The position numbers were made by a program, and so were the translations under genes. 13,038 nt of DNA from Bacillota bacterium. Its GTDB lineage: Bacteria > Bacillota > Clostridia > Peptostreptococcales > Anaerovoracaceae. Each line of letters begins with the position of its first letter. Within the stretch, counting starts at the first letter, position 1. Shown here one piece after another: positions 7,429-13,038 of the stretch. Below the pieces are notes generated by a model. It saw nothing but the letters and a program-made list of their open reading frames with translations, was not told the origin of the DNA and did no database searches. The stretch covers positions 1-13,038 of the forward strand of contig JAEEGU010000018.1 of the NCBI GenBank assembly GCA_016280485.1. The letters are read 5' to 3'.

Positions 7429-7971
7429 ATGGACACAACATTTCATGCAACGACAATAGTTGCTGTCAGAAGGGGACCTGACGATATCTGCATCGGCGGA
7501 GACGGCCAGGTAACAATGGGACAGACCACCATCATGAAGCATGGTGCAAAAAAGGTTAGAAAGATTTACAAGAACACGGTAATTTCCGGCTTTGCCGGCT
7601 CCGTTGCCGACGCATTCTCACTTACGGAGAAGTTTGAAAGTAAGCTCGAGGAGCATTCCGGCAACTTAAAGCGTGCGGCAGTGGCGCTTGCACAGCTTTG
7701 GAGATCTGACAAGGCAATGAGAAACCTCGAGGCACTCATGATCGTGGCCGACAAGGAAAGCCTTCTTGTGATTTCCGGAAACGGTGAGGTTATCGAGCCT
7801 GACGAGGATTTCGTAGCAATCGGCTCCGGCGGAAACTATGCTTATGCGGCAGCGAGCGCACTCTTCAACCATACGGACATGACTGCCGAGGAAATCGTGA
7901 GAGAGGCACTTCGCATAGCATCAAGCATTTGCGTTTACACCAACACCAACATTTCTGTCGAAAAGCTGTAA
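7429..7971 (+). CDS. hslV: HslUV (ClpQY) protease, peptidase subunit HslV/ClpQ
   Basis: HslV forms the proteasome-like double-hexamer chamber that degrades proteins unfolded by HslU. The 180-residue product matches the family from ATTIVAVRR (7-15) through GGDGQVTMG (23-31), KKVRKIY (41-47), ISGFAGSVADAF (52-63), NLEALMIVAD (99-108) and IGSGGNYAYAAASAL (131-145). By analogy with other HslV proteins, the catalytic threonine is T8 after removal of a seven-residue leader, MDTTFHA. Similar leaders ending in FHA or FHG before TTI are known from other lineages; in B. subtilis the N-terminal serine of the leader is reported to be the nucleophile, and this leader lacks it. GGAGGGG lies five to ten bases before the ATG. 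It sits 12 bases after topA and 15 before hslU in one unit. Confidence 0.96.
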   Translation: MDTTFHATTIVAVRRGPDDICIGGDGQVTMGQTTIMKHGAKKVRKIYKNTVISGFAGSVADAFSLTEKFESKLEEHSGNLKRAAVALAQLWRSDKAMRNLEALMIVADKESLLVISGNGEVIEPDEDFVAIGSGGNYAYAAASALFNHTDMTAEEIVREALRIASSICVYTNTNISVEKL

Positions 7972-7986
7972 ACGGGGGGAGAGACA

Positions 7987-9426
7987 ATGGCAAACACATT
8001 ATATCAGATGACTCCTAAAGAAATAGTTCGGGAGCTTGACAAATACATCATCGGTCAGGACGATGCGAAGAAATCCGTAGCCCTGGCATTAAGAAACAGA
8101 TATCGCAGATCGCTTCTCTCCGAAAAGATGAGAGAGGAAATAACACCGAAGAACATTCTGATGATGGGACCTACCGGTGTCGGTAAAACCGAGATTGCAA
8201 GAAGACTTGCAAAGCTCATGGATGCACCTTTTGTAAAGGTAGAGGCGACCAAGTTCACCGAGGTCGGCTATGTGGGCCGCGATGTTGATTCCATGGTAAG
8301 AGACCTGGTGGAGGCATCAATCAGAATTACAAAGCAGGCAAAGCTTGCCGAAAAGTACAACGTAGCTGATGAAATAGCTGAGGAAAAGATCTTGCAGGCA
8401 ATCATTCCGGGCAAGAACAAGCGCGGAACGACTCCTGCCGGCGGAAACCTGCGTAGCCCGTTCGAGCTTTTGATGGGCAACTATGCAAACTCACAGAAGG
8501 CTCAGTACGAGCAGATGAAGGATGAGCGTGAGAACCTGGGACCTGAGGAGATGGACACAGAGCTGGCTCGCGAGCAGGTTCGTAAGCAGCTTCAGGACGG
8601 CCTTTTGGAGGAACAGTACATCGAAATCGAGGTCAAGGAGCAGCCAAAGGGAAACTCCATTGATGTCGGCGAAGGCGGCATGATTGCAATCGGCAATATT
8701 TTTGGCGATATGATGCCGCAAAAGACAAAGAGAAGAAAAGTAAAGGTAAAGGATGCCAGAAAGATTTTGCGCGAGCAGGAAGCGCAGAACCTCCTCGACA
8801 TGGATCAGGTTACTGAAGAGGCTCTTCACAATGCCGAACAAAACGGCATCATCTTTATCGACGAAATAGATAAGATTGCGGGTTCGGAGTTTAGATCGGG
8901 CGCAGACGTAAGCCGTGAGGGTGTGCAGCGTGACATCCTTCCTATAGTTGAAGGCTGCGTTGTAAACACAAAGTACGGTCCGGTAAAGACAGACCACGTT
9001 CTCTTCATAGGAGCGGGTGCCTTCAGTGTTTCAAAGCCGACAGACCTCATTCCGGAACTCCAGGGAAGGTTCCCTATTCGTGTTGAACTTGAGAACCTCA
9101 CAAAGGAATCCTTTGTGAAGATCCTTACTGTGCCTGAGAACGCTCTTTTAAAGCAGCACAAGGCACTCCTTGAAACCGAGGGGGCTGAGGTTGAGTTTAC
9201 CGATGATGCGGTTGATGAGATTGCAACCATTTCCTTCCTCATGAACGAGCAGACCGAAAATATCGGTGCGCGCAGACTGCACACCGTTATCGAAAAGCTG
9301 CTCGAGGATGTATCCTTTAACATCCCTGAGATGGAAGATAAAAAAATCACAATCGACGCCGAATATGTGAAGAACAAGTTCGAGGAAAAAATCCACGAAC
9401 AGGATGTTGATAAATACATACTCTAA
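7987..9426 (+). CDS. hslU: HslUV protease ATPase subunit HslU/ClpY
   Basis: HslU is the AAA+ unfoldase ring that feeds substrates to HslV. The 479-residue product has Walker A GPTGVGKT (61-68), the pore loop GYVG (94-97), an inserted I domain (roughly 115-270, with a charged and Met-rich stretch), Walker B IIFIDEID (288-295), the segment VSREGVQRDILPIVEG (308-323), the arginine finger in LQGRFPIRVEL (358-368) and sensor 2 in NIGARRLHTVIE (425-436). The C terminus DKYIL fits the HslV-docking tail of the family. GGGGGGAGAG lies just upstream of the ATG. Its position directly after hslV and before codY matches the codW-codX-codY order of Bacillus. Length is within the usual 440-480 range. Confidence 0.97.
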   Translation: MANTLYQMTPKEIVRELDKYIIGQDDAKKSVALALRNRYRRSLLSEKMREEITPKNILMMGPTGVGKTEIARRLAKLMDAPFVKVEATKFTEVGYVGRDVDSMVRDLVEASIRITKQAKLAEKYNVADEIAEEKILQAIIPGKNKRGTTPAGGNLRSPFELLMGNYANSQKAQYEQMKDERENLGPEEMDTELAREQVRKQLQDGLLEEQYIEIEVKEQPKGNSIDVGEGGMIAIGNIFGDMMPQKTKRRKVKVKDARKILREQEAQNLLDMDQVTEEALHNAEQNGIIFIDEIDKIAGSEFRSGADVSREGVQRDILPIVEGCVVNTKYGPVKTDHVLFIGAGAFSVSKPTDLIPELQGRFPIRVELENLTKESFVKILTVPENALLKQHKALLETEGAEVEFTDDAVDEIATISFLMNEQTENIGARRLHTVIEKLLEDVSFNIPEMEDKKITIDAEYVKNKFEEKIHEQDVDKYIL

Positions 9427-9465
9427 TAGACTTTTATAATATTCACATTTTTACCTTTGCGGGTA

Positions 9466-9480
9466 ATTATTTAGAAAATT
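9466..9480 (+). promoter_or_regulatory. Probable CodY box upstream of codY
   Basis: ATTATTTAGAAAATT matches 12 of 15 positions of the published CodY-binding consensus AATTTTCWGAAAATT, with a perfect right half (AGAAAATT). It lies 10 bases upstream of the codY -35 hexamer, a location compatible with autoregulation, which is common for codY. AT-rich intergenic DNA can give such matches by chance, so the call rests on both match and position. Confidence 0.55.
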
Positions 9481-9490
9481 AAAAAAATGG

Positions 9491-9519
9491 TTGCGCTTTC
9501 GCTGACAAGCATTTATAAT
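9491..9519 (+). promoter_or_regulatory. codY promoter
   Basis: A perfect TATAAT (9514-9519) is preceded at 17 bases by TTGCGC (9491-9496, three of six matches to the consensus). A second TATAAT overlaps at 9519-9524 but has no suitable -35. The start of transcription should be near 9526, giving a leader of about 67 bases before the codY ATG at 9593. Confidence 0.68.
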
Positions 9520-9547
9520 ATAATAAAGTGTTGTCGGAGCAAAGCGC
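9493..9547. repeat. Imperfect inverted repeat centred on the codY -10 region
   Basis: The left arm GCGCTTT-C-GCT-GACAA (9493-9508) pairs with the right arm TTGTC-GG-AGC-AAAGCGC (9531-9547): 15 paired bases with one single-base and one two-base bulge. They enclose a 22-base AT-rich core that holds both overlapping TATAAT hexamers. The left arm includes part of the -35 hexamer. From the predicted start only the right arm would be transcribed, so a DNA-level operator is one reading. For transcripts reading through from hslU the whole structure would form in RNA and be followed by TTCATTTTT, a weak terminator-like shape. Confidence 0.6.
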
Positions 9548-9592
9548 TTCATTTTTGGTTAAGAAGATTAGAGGAAAGAGGAGATATTGCAA

Positions 9593-10366
9593 ATGGAAGA
9601 ATTGTTAAAGAAAGTCCGCAAAATGAACTGGGTGCTCCAGGAAAGCACGACCGGAGCTTTTTCGTTTAACGATCTCTGCGAGATTCTTAGCGAGATTATG
9701 GCAGCAAATGTTTACATCACAAGCAGAAACGGTAAAGTTCTCGGCGCGCACTACGAGGACAAACCTAGTGTAACCGCAATCGTAGAGGACGAAGACAAGA
9801 CACTCAGATTCCCTGAGAACTACAATGACGCTCTTATGGGCATTGACGAAACCACAGCCAATCTGTCGGTTTCCGAATCAAAGAAATTATTCAATTTCGA
9901 TCACGATAAAAACGAAAATTATCGCACTATCGTTCCTATTATGGGCGGTAAGAAGAGATGGGGTACACTTATCCTGACTCGCGTAAAATCAGCGTTCACA
10001 GCAGAAGAGCTCGTGCTTGCCGAATACGGTGCTACTGTTGTGGGTCTTGAAATTATCAGACAGAAATCCATCGAAAAGGAAGAGGAAGAGCGTGAACGCA
10101 ATGTCGTTCAGATGGCTATCGGCACTCTCTCCTATTCGGAAATCGAGGCTGTTCAGCAAATCTTTGCCGAGCTTAATGCCAAGGAAGGCCTTCTGGTTGC
10201 GAGCCGCATAGCGGACCGCTTCGGAATCACCAGATCGGTTATCGTAAATGCCTTAAGAAAGCTTGAATCAGCGGGCGTAATCGAAACCAGATCCCTTGGT
10301 ATGAAGGGTACGCATATCAGAATCCTCAATGACAAGTTCAACGAGGAGCTGGCAAAGCTTAAATAG
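9593..10366 (+). CDS. codY: GTP- and branched-chain-amino-acid-sensing transcriptional regulator CodY
   Basis: CodY is a cytoplasmic global regulator that, when GTP and branched-chain amino acids are plentiful, binds AATTTTCWGAAAATT-type sites and represses or tunes nutrient-scavenging and adaptive genes. The 257-residue product shows an N-terminal GAF-type ligand-binding domain (about 1-155) and a linker helix rich in Glu, Lys and Arg (156-172). The nearly invariant winged helix-turn-helix follows: LVASRIADRFGITRSVIV (201-218), then NALRKLESAGVIETRSLGMKGTHI (219-242). The start is the ATG at 9593 with AGGAG nine bases upstream; an in-frame TTG two codons earlier lies too close to that site. 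Unlike the preceding genes it has its own promoter 74-102 bases upstream, with a probable CodY box, and ends at an intrinsic terminator. It follows hslU, as in the Bacillus cod operon. Confidence 0.97.
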   Translation: MEELLKKVRKMNWVLQESTTGAFSFNDLCEILSEIMAANVYITSRNGKVLGAHYEDKPSVTAIVEDEDKTLRFPENYNDALMGIDETTANLSVSESKKLFNFDHDKNENYRTIVPIMGGKKRWGTLILTRVKSAFTAEELVLAEYGATVVGLEIIRQKSIEKEEEERERNVVQMAIGTLSYSEIEAVQQIFAELNAKEGLLVASRIADRFGITRSVIVNALRKLESAGVIETRSLGMKGTHIRILNDKFNEELAKLK

Positions 10367-10379
10367 CGTTTAGAATGTG

Positions 10380-10404
10380 AGCCTCCCTTCGCGGGAGGCT
10401 TTTT
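10380..10404 (+). terminator. Intrinsic terminator after codY
   Basis: AGCCTCCC (10380-10387) pairs with GGGAGGCT (10393-10400) across a TTCGC loop and runs straight into five T (10400-10404). The ATG chosen for hflX is only 13 bases downstream, so this stem sits almost on the start of the next gene. Confidence 0.88.
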
Positions 10405-10416
10405 AGAGTGTTTTTT

Positions 10417-11706
10417 ATGATAAAATTTGACGAAAACAACAGAGTAATAGAAACTGACAGCTTCCGTGCGATTTTAGTGGGGCTTTCCATGGGCGAGGAT
10501 ATAAGCTACTCCATGGACGAGCTTGCACTTCTTGCCGAGGCTGCGGAGGGCGAAGTCCTCGGGCAGATGGTACAAAACCTTGAGCGTCCGAACACTGCCA
10601 CTTACATAGGCAAGGGCAAGGTAGAGGAGCTTTACGAGATGTGCCGTAACATGGAAGCAGACACTGTCATCTTCAACAACGAGCTGTCCGGCATGCAGAT
10701 AAGAAATCTCGAGGAAGAGCTTGACGTGCGCGTGATCGACCGCACCATACTGATTCTCGATATCTTTGCCATGCGCGCAACAAGCCGCGAGGGTAAGCTC
10801 CAGGTAGAGCTTGCTCAGCTTCAGTACCGCATGCCGCGCCTTATGGGGTTTGGCAAGTCTCTTTCAAGGCTCGGCGGTGGCATAGGCACAAGGGGCCCGG
10901 GCGAAAAGAAGCTTGAAACCGACCGCAGACATATCGAGCGTCGTATGGATGATATCAAGGCAGAGATTGCGAGCATCAAGACTACCCGTGAAACTCAGCG
11001 CGCGCGCCGCGAAAAATCGGAAATTCCGGTTGTGGCGCTGGTGGGATATACAAACTCGGGAAAGTCTGCGCTCATGAACAGACTCCTCACCATGGAGGAA
11101 AACGAGGAAAAGTCCGTATTCGAAAAGGACATGCTCTTTGCAACGCTTGATACCTCGCAGAGGCTTATTCACCTTGAGGGCGGGCAGGAGTTTGTTCTGA
11201 TCGATACCGTAGGCTTTGTAAGCAAGCTCCCGCACCAGCTTGTGAATGCGTTCAAGGCGACGCTTGAAGAGGTAAACTATGCGGATCTGCTGCTCCATGT
11301 GGTGGATGCTTCGTTTGAAAACAAGGATTTTCACGTAGAGGTAACCGAAAAGGTGCTTAATGAAATAGGCGCGGGCGACAGAGAAAAGATTATTGTGTAT
11401 AACAAAATCGATCTTTGCGGGGATACTGCAGGCACTGAGGCCGATGCATTCCCCGAGGCAGACATCTGCATTTCGGCAAAGTACGGAACAAATCTTGACA
11501 AGCTGATGGAGATGATAAAGGTTCACATCTATGCGGGCAACAGGACCGTAAAGCTGCTTCTGCCATACGATCGCGGAGATATAGTAAATTACCTTAGGGA
11601 GCGCGGGAGCCTGCGGGATATCGCTTACGAGGCGGAGGGCACCGTTGTGACTGCAGAGGTCGGGGAAGCCGACTACGGGCGCCTCTCAAAATATGAAACA
11701 GAGTAG
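10417..11706 (+). CDS. hflX: Ribosome-associated GTPase HflX
   Basis: HflX is a translational GTPase of the Obg-HflX superfamily; in several bacteria it splits stalled or stressed ribosomes. The 429-residue product has the HflX N-terminal domain (ATYIGKGKVEEL, 61-72, and VIFNNELSG, 84-92) and the glycine-rich linker LGGGIGTRGPGEKKLETDRR (152-171). The G domain follows: G1 GYTNSGKS (210-217), G2 region around ATLDT (242-246), G3 DTVG (263-266), G4 NKID (329-332) and G5 SAK (353-355). The C-terminal domain is short (about 370-429). I prefer the ATG at 10417 over a GTG three codons earlier; neither has a good ribosome binding site (only AGAG nearby), and the codY terminator lies immediately upstream. 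No dedicated promoter was recognised. It is probably co-transcribed with the next gene, 15 bases on. Confidence 0.95.
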   Translation: MIKFDENNRVIETDSFRAILVGLSMGEDISYSMDELALLAEAAEGEVLGQMVQNLERPNTATYIGKGKVEELYEMCRNMEADTVIFNNELSGMQIRNLEEELDVRVIDRTILILDIFAMRATSREGKLQVELAQLQYRMPRLMGFGKSLSRLGGGIGTRGPGEKKLETDRRHIERRMDDIKAEIASIKTTRETQRARREKSEIPVVALVGYTNSGKSALMNRLLTMEENEEKSVFEKDMLFATLDTSQRLIHLEGGQEFVLIDTVGFVSKLPHQLVNAFKATLEEVNYADLLLHVVDASFENKDFHVEVTEKVLNEIGAGDREKIIVYNKIDLCGDTAGTEADAFPEADICISAKYGTNLDKLMEMIKVHIYAGNRTVKLLLPYDRGDIVNYLRERGSLRDIAYEAEGTVVTAEVGEADYGRLSKYETE

Positions 11707-11721
11707 AAAGACAGAGAAAGA

Positions 11722-12366
11722 ATGAAAACTGTTCTAGGCCGCGGATGCGCGGAACAGACAATTGAAAAATCGAGGTTTATCGCCTATGTGGCGCCTGCAA
11801 AGACGCGTGAAGAGGCGGAGGAGTTCATCGCCGAAATCAGGGCGAAGCATCGCGACGCCACGCACAATGTGCCGGCGATGGTTATCGGCGACCGCATGCA
11901 GATTCAGTGGGGAAGCGATGACGGCGAGCCGGGCGGCACCAGCGGGACGCCTATGGCACAGCTTCTCGCAAAGGAGGGCATAACCGATGTGGTCGTAGTG
12001 GTAACGCGCTACTTCGGCGGCATAAAGCTTGGCCCGGGCGGACTGGTGCGCGCCTATACCGGGAGCTGCAAGCTTGGCCTTGAGGCGGCGGGAGTGTGCG
12101 AAATCCGCGAGATGACGGTGCTTACATGTGAGGTGGATTACAGCTATCTGGCAAAGATCCAGAGCATGGCACGGACTGCAAATGAGGCTGCCTCGGACCC
12201 CGGAACGTTCGCAATCGAGGAGATTTCCTATACGGACAAGGTAAGACTTAAGCTCATCTGCGGAAAGGATTCGGCGGAGGCCGTTAGGTCCATGCTTTTG
12301 AACCTGACAGGCGGTACAGTGGCGGTTATTTCCGAGGAATCTGCGCAGCACAAAATCCCGATTTAA
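11722..12366 (+). CDS. YigZ/IMPACT-family protein (UPF0029, DUF1949)
   Basis: The 214-residue product belongs to the YigZ/YvyE family, whose N-terminal domain is shared with the eukaryotic translation regulator IMPACT. The bacterial function is not well defined; a nucleic-acid or ribosome-related role is inferred from the fold. Visible marks are EKSRFIAY (15-22), HRDATHNVPA (43-52), SDDGEPGGTSGTPM (65-78), the signature TRYFGGIKLGPGGLVRAY (95-112) and a ferredoxin-like DUF1949 C-terminal domain from about 135 onward. Length matches the family. The start ATG lies 15 bases after hflX, with only a weak purine-rich AGAGAAAGA before it, so coupling to hflX is likely. Its placement next to a ribosome-splitting GTPase is consistent with a translation-linked role but does not prove one. 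Confidence 0.93.
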   Translation: MKTVLGRGCAEQTIEKSRFIAYVAPAKTREEAEEFIAEIRAKHRDATHNVPAMVIGDRMQIQWGSDDGEPGGTSGTPMAQLLAKEGITDVVVVVTRYFGGIKLGPGGLVRAYTGSCKLGLEAAGVCEIREMTVLTCEVDYSYLAKIQSMARTANEAASDPGTFAIEEISYTDKVRLKLICGKDSAEAVRSMLLNLTGGTVAVISEESAQHKIPI

Positions 12367-12369
12367 ATT

Positions 12370-12403
12370 GTGGAATTTTTACAAAAAACTTAGCCACTTT
12401 TTT
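12370..12403 (+). terminator. Possible weak terminator after the YigZ-family gene
   Basis: GTGG (12370-12373) can pair with CCAC (12394-12397), with additional A-T pairing possible inside (ATTTTT with AAAAA), and six T follow directly (12398-12403). The GC part of the stem is only four pairs, so termination would be inefficient. Confidence 0.35.
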
Positions 12404-12414
12404 CGCGAAAAACA

Positions 12415-12446
12415 TTGACAGTTTCGCGCTGTTGTGATAATATAAT
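12415..12446 (+). promoter_or_regulatory. Promoter of the tRNA cluster (upstream of tRNA-Asn)
   Basis: A perfect TTGACA (12415-12420) is followed by GATAATATAAT (12436-12446). TAATAT at 12438-12443 gives a 17-base spacer, while the perfect TATAAT at 12441-12446 gives 20; the exact -10 is therefore open. Immediately upstream of the -35 is a 14-base perfect palindrome, TTTTTCGCGAAAAA (12399-12412). TTTCGCG recurs at 12422-12428 inside the spacer, 21 bases after its first copy. Confidence 0.7.
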
Positions 12447-12476
12447 TTTCGGTCACTCAAAGAAGCGGCTGTGTTT

Positions 12477-12551
12477 TGCGGAGTAGCTCAATGGTGGAGC
12501 AGGCGGCTGTTAACCGCAAGGTCGAGGGTTCGAGCCCCTCCTCCGCAGCCA
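12477..12551 (+). tRNA. tRNA-Asn (anticodon GTT)
   Basis: A complete cloverleaf of 75 bases with encoded CCA: acceptor TGCGGAG/CTCCGCA, D arm GCTC/GAGC, anticodon loop CTGTTAA with GTT at 12509-12511, T arm GAGGG/CCCTC with TTCGAGC loop, and discriminator G. U1-A72 and G73 are usual for bacterial tRNA-Asn. The outermost anticodon-stem pair is G-A. It is the first tRNA of the cluster and follows a good promoter. Confidence 0.97.
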
Positions 12552-12577
12552 AGTTAAAAAATAAGTACGAATTGTAC

Positions 12578-12606
12578 TTGACATATCAGACAATTTACTG
12601 TATACT
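12578..12606 (+). promoter_or_regulatory. Internal promoter of the tRNA cluster (upstream of tRNA-Val)
   Basis: TTGACA (12578-12583) and TATACT (12601-12606) are 17 bases apart, giving an excellent match to the sigma-A consensus. An inverted repeat AAGTAC-GAATT-GTACTT (12563-12579) overlaps the -35 by two bases. The leader before tRNA-Val contains a GTCGG/CCGAC hairpin (12617-12621 with 12633-12637). Confidence 0.82.
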
Positions 12607-12645
12607 ACATAAATGTGTCGGGTAGTTATTAACCGACGAAAAGTT

Positions 12646-12721
12646 GGGGGTTTAGCTCAGCTGGGAGAGCATCTGCCTTACAAGCAGGGGGTCATAGGTT
12701 CGAGCCCTATAACCCCCACCA
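12646..12721 (+). tRNA. tRNA-Val (anticodon TAC)
   Basis: A complete cloverleaf of 76 bases with encoded CCA: acceptor GGGGGTT/AACCCCC, D arm GCTC/GAGC, anticodon stem TCTGC/GCAGG with loop CTTACAA (TAC at 12679-12681), T arm ATAGG/CCTAT and discriminator A. Confidence 0.97.
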
Positions 12722-12731
12722 ACAAGTACAT

Positions 12732-12808
12732 GGCCTGGTAGTTCAGTTGGTTAGAATGCCAGCCTGTCACGCTGGAGGTCACCGGTTCGAGCCCGGTTCA
12801 GGTCGCCA
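12732..12808 (+). tRNA. tRNA-Asp (anticodon GTC)
   Basis: A complete cloverleaf of 77 bases with encoded CCA: acceptor GGCCTGG/TCAGGTC with G-U pairs at positions 2 and 7, anticodon stem CCAGC/GCTGG with loop CTGTCAC (GTC at 12766-12768), T arm ACCGG/CCGGT-type stem and discriminator G, as usual for tRNA-Asp. It lies 10 bases after tRNA-Val and is surely in the same precursor. Confidence 0.96.
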
Positions 12809-12831
12809 ATTTTTTTCAAACTGCTTAGTAT

Positions 12832-12906
12832 GCTGGTGTGGCTCAACGGTAGAGCAGCTGATTTGTAATCAGCAGGTTGGGGGTTCGATTCCCTCCACCA
12901 GCTCCA
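12832..12906 (+). tRNA. tRNA-Thr (anticodon TGT)
   Basis: A complete cloverleaf of 75 bases with encoded CCA: acceptor GCTGGTG/CACCAGC, D arm GCTC/GAGC, anticodon stem GCTGA/TCAGC with loop TTTGTAA (TGT at 12864-12866), T arm GGGGG/CCCTC-type stem with a TTCGATT loop, and discriminator T. A 23-base spacer with a T run separates it from tRNA-Asp. Confidence 0.97.
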
Positions 12907-12952
12907 AAGATTTCTATCACGGATCGAACACACATCAGTAAATTGAATATTT

Positions 12953-13037
12953 CGAGGGATTCCCGAGTGGCCAAAGGGGGCGGACTGTAAATCCGTTAGC
13001 TAAGCTTTCGATGGTTCGAATCCATCTCCCTCGACCA
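12953..13037 (+). tRNA. tRNA-Tyr (anticodon GTA), class II with long variable arm
   Basis: A complete 85-base tRNA with encoded CCA: acceptor CGAGGGA/TCCCTCG, anticodon stem GCGGA/TCCGT with loop CTGTAAA (GTA at 12987-12989), a long variable region (12997-13009), T arm GATGG/CCATC with TTCGAAT loop and discriminator A. The long variable arm is the bacterial tRNA-Tyr form, yet the first acceptor pair is C1-G72 rather than the usual bacterial G1-C72. It ends one base before the window edge, so more tRNAs may follow. Confidence 0.95.
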
Positions 13038-13038
13038 A

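Noticed and set aside
6718..7542. Long open frame on the minus strand (274 codons) opposite the topA 3' end and hslV start
   Set aside because: It lies fully antisense to two well-recognised genes, has no recognisable domain and is explained by codon bias of the + strand genes.
9435..9440. TATAAT just after hslU as a possible codY promoter
   Set aside because: The nearest -35-like hexamer (TTGATA, 9407-9412) is 22 bases away, too far; the 9491-9519 pair is better placed.
9451..9466. TTACC/GGTAA hairpin after hslU as a terminator
   Set aside because: Only five pairs and no clean T run follows, so there is too little to support termination.
10416..10421. TATGAT at the hflX start as a -10 element
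   Set aside because: The matching -35 position falls in the GC-rich terminator stem (GGGAGG), and the start of transcription would lie inside hflX.
12444..12458. AATTTTC start of a second CodY box near tRNA-Asn
   Set aside because: Only the left half matches; the right half (GGTCACTC) departs from the consensus, about 10 of 15 overall.
12747..12941. Short open frames on both strands across the tRNAs (including a minus-strand peptide with WWRESNPQPADYKSAA)
   Set aside because: These are translations of tRNA-Asp and tRNA-Thr sequence; such peptides are a familiar source of false gene calls.
1..13038. A new defence, mobile or biosynthetic system
   Set aside because: All protein genes fall in known housekeeping families in a familiar order; no integrase, transposase, toxin-antitoxin pair, array or unrecognised multi-gene set is present.

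Overview
The window reads as an ordinary chromosomal segment of a low-to-mid GC anaerobic Bacillota, most likely a member of the Clostridia. The pointers are CodY, HslUV next to topA and dprA, sigma-A type promoters with good TTGACA/TATAAT spacing, strong AGGAG-type ribosome binding sites, intrinsic hairpin-plus-T terminators, and a mixed tRNA cluster whose genes encode their own CCA ends. Every protein gene is on the + strand. No phage, transposase, CRISPR array or defence locus is visible.

Layout. Positions 1-2175 hold two tandem TrkH-type potassium transporter subunits; the first is cut by the left edge. They end at a strong intrinsic terminator (2195-2236). A clear promoter (2267-2295) then starts a yraN - yifB/comM - dprA set of DNA-processing genes with touching or overlapping ends. 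A second promoter inside the end of dprA (5196-5224) leads to topA - hslV - hslU (topoisomerase I and the two-part HslUV protease). codY follows as its own unit, with a promoter at 9491-9519, a probable CodY box at 9466-9480 and a striking inverted repeat centred on the -10 region, and ends at a terminator (10380-10404). Next come hflX (ribosome-associated GTPase) and a YigZ/IMPACT-family gene. The right end is a tRNA cluster Asn-Val-Asp-Thr-Tyr with two promoters visible.

How the genes relate. The dprA-topA-...-hslV(codW)-hslU(codX)-codY order matches, in abbreviated form, the smf-topA-gid-codV-codW-codX-codY arrangement known from Bacillus subtilis; here trmFO (gid) and the XerC-like recombinase (codV) are absent between topA and hslV. 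YraN, YifB/ComM and DprA form a recombination/transformation-related set. CodY is the GTP- and branched-chain-amino-acid-sensing regulator.

I do not see a convincing new multi-gene system. The observations most worth checking are small: a palindromic repeat remnant that supplies the C-terminal tail of YifB and probably the ribosome binding site of dprA; the inverted repeat and CodY box at the codY promoter; a tRNA-Tyr whose first acceptor pair is C-G instead of the bacterial G-C; and repeat-like elements at the tRNA promoters.
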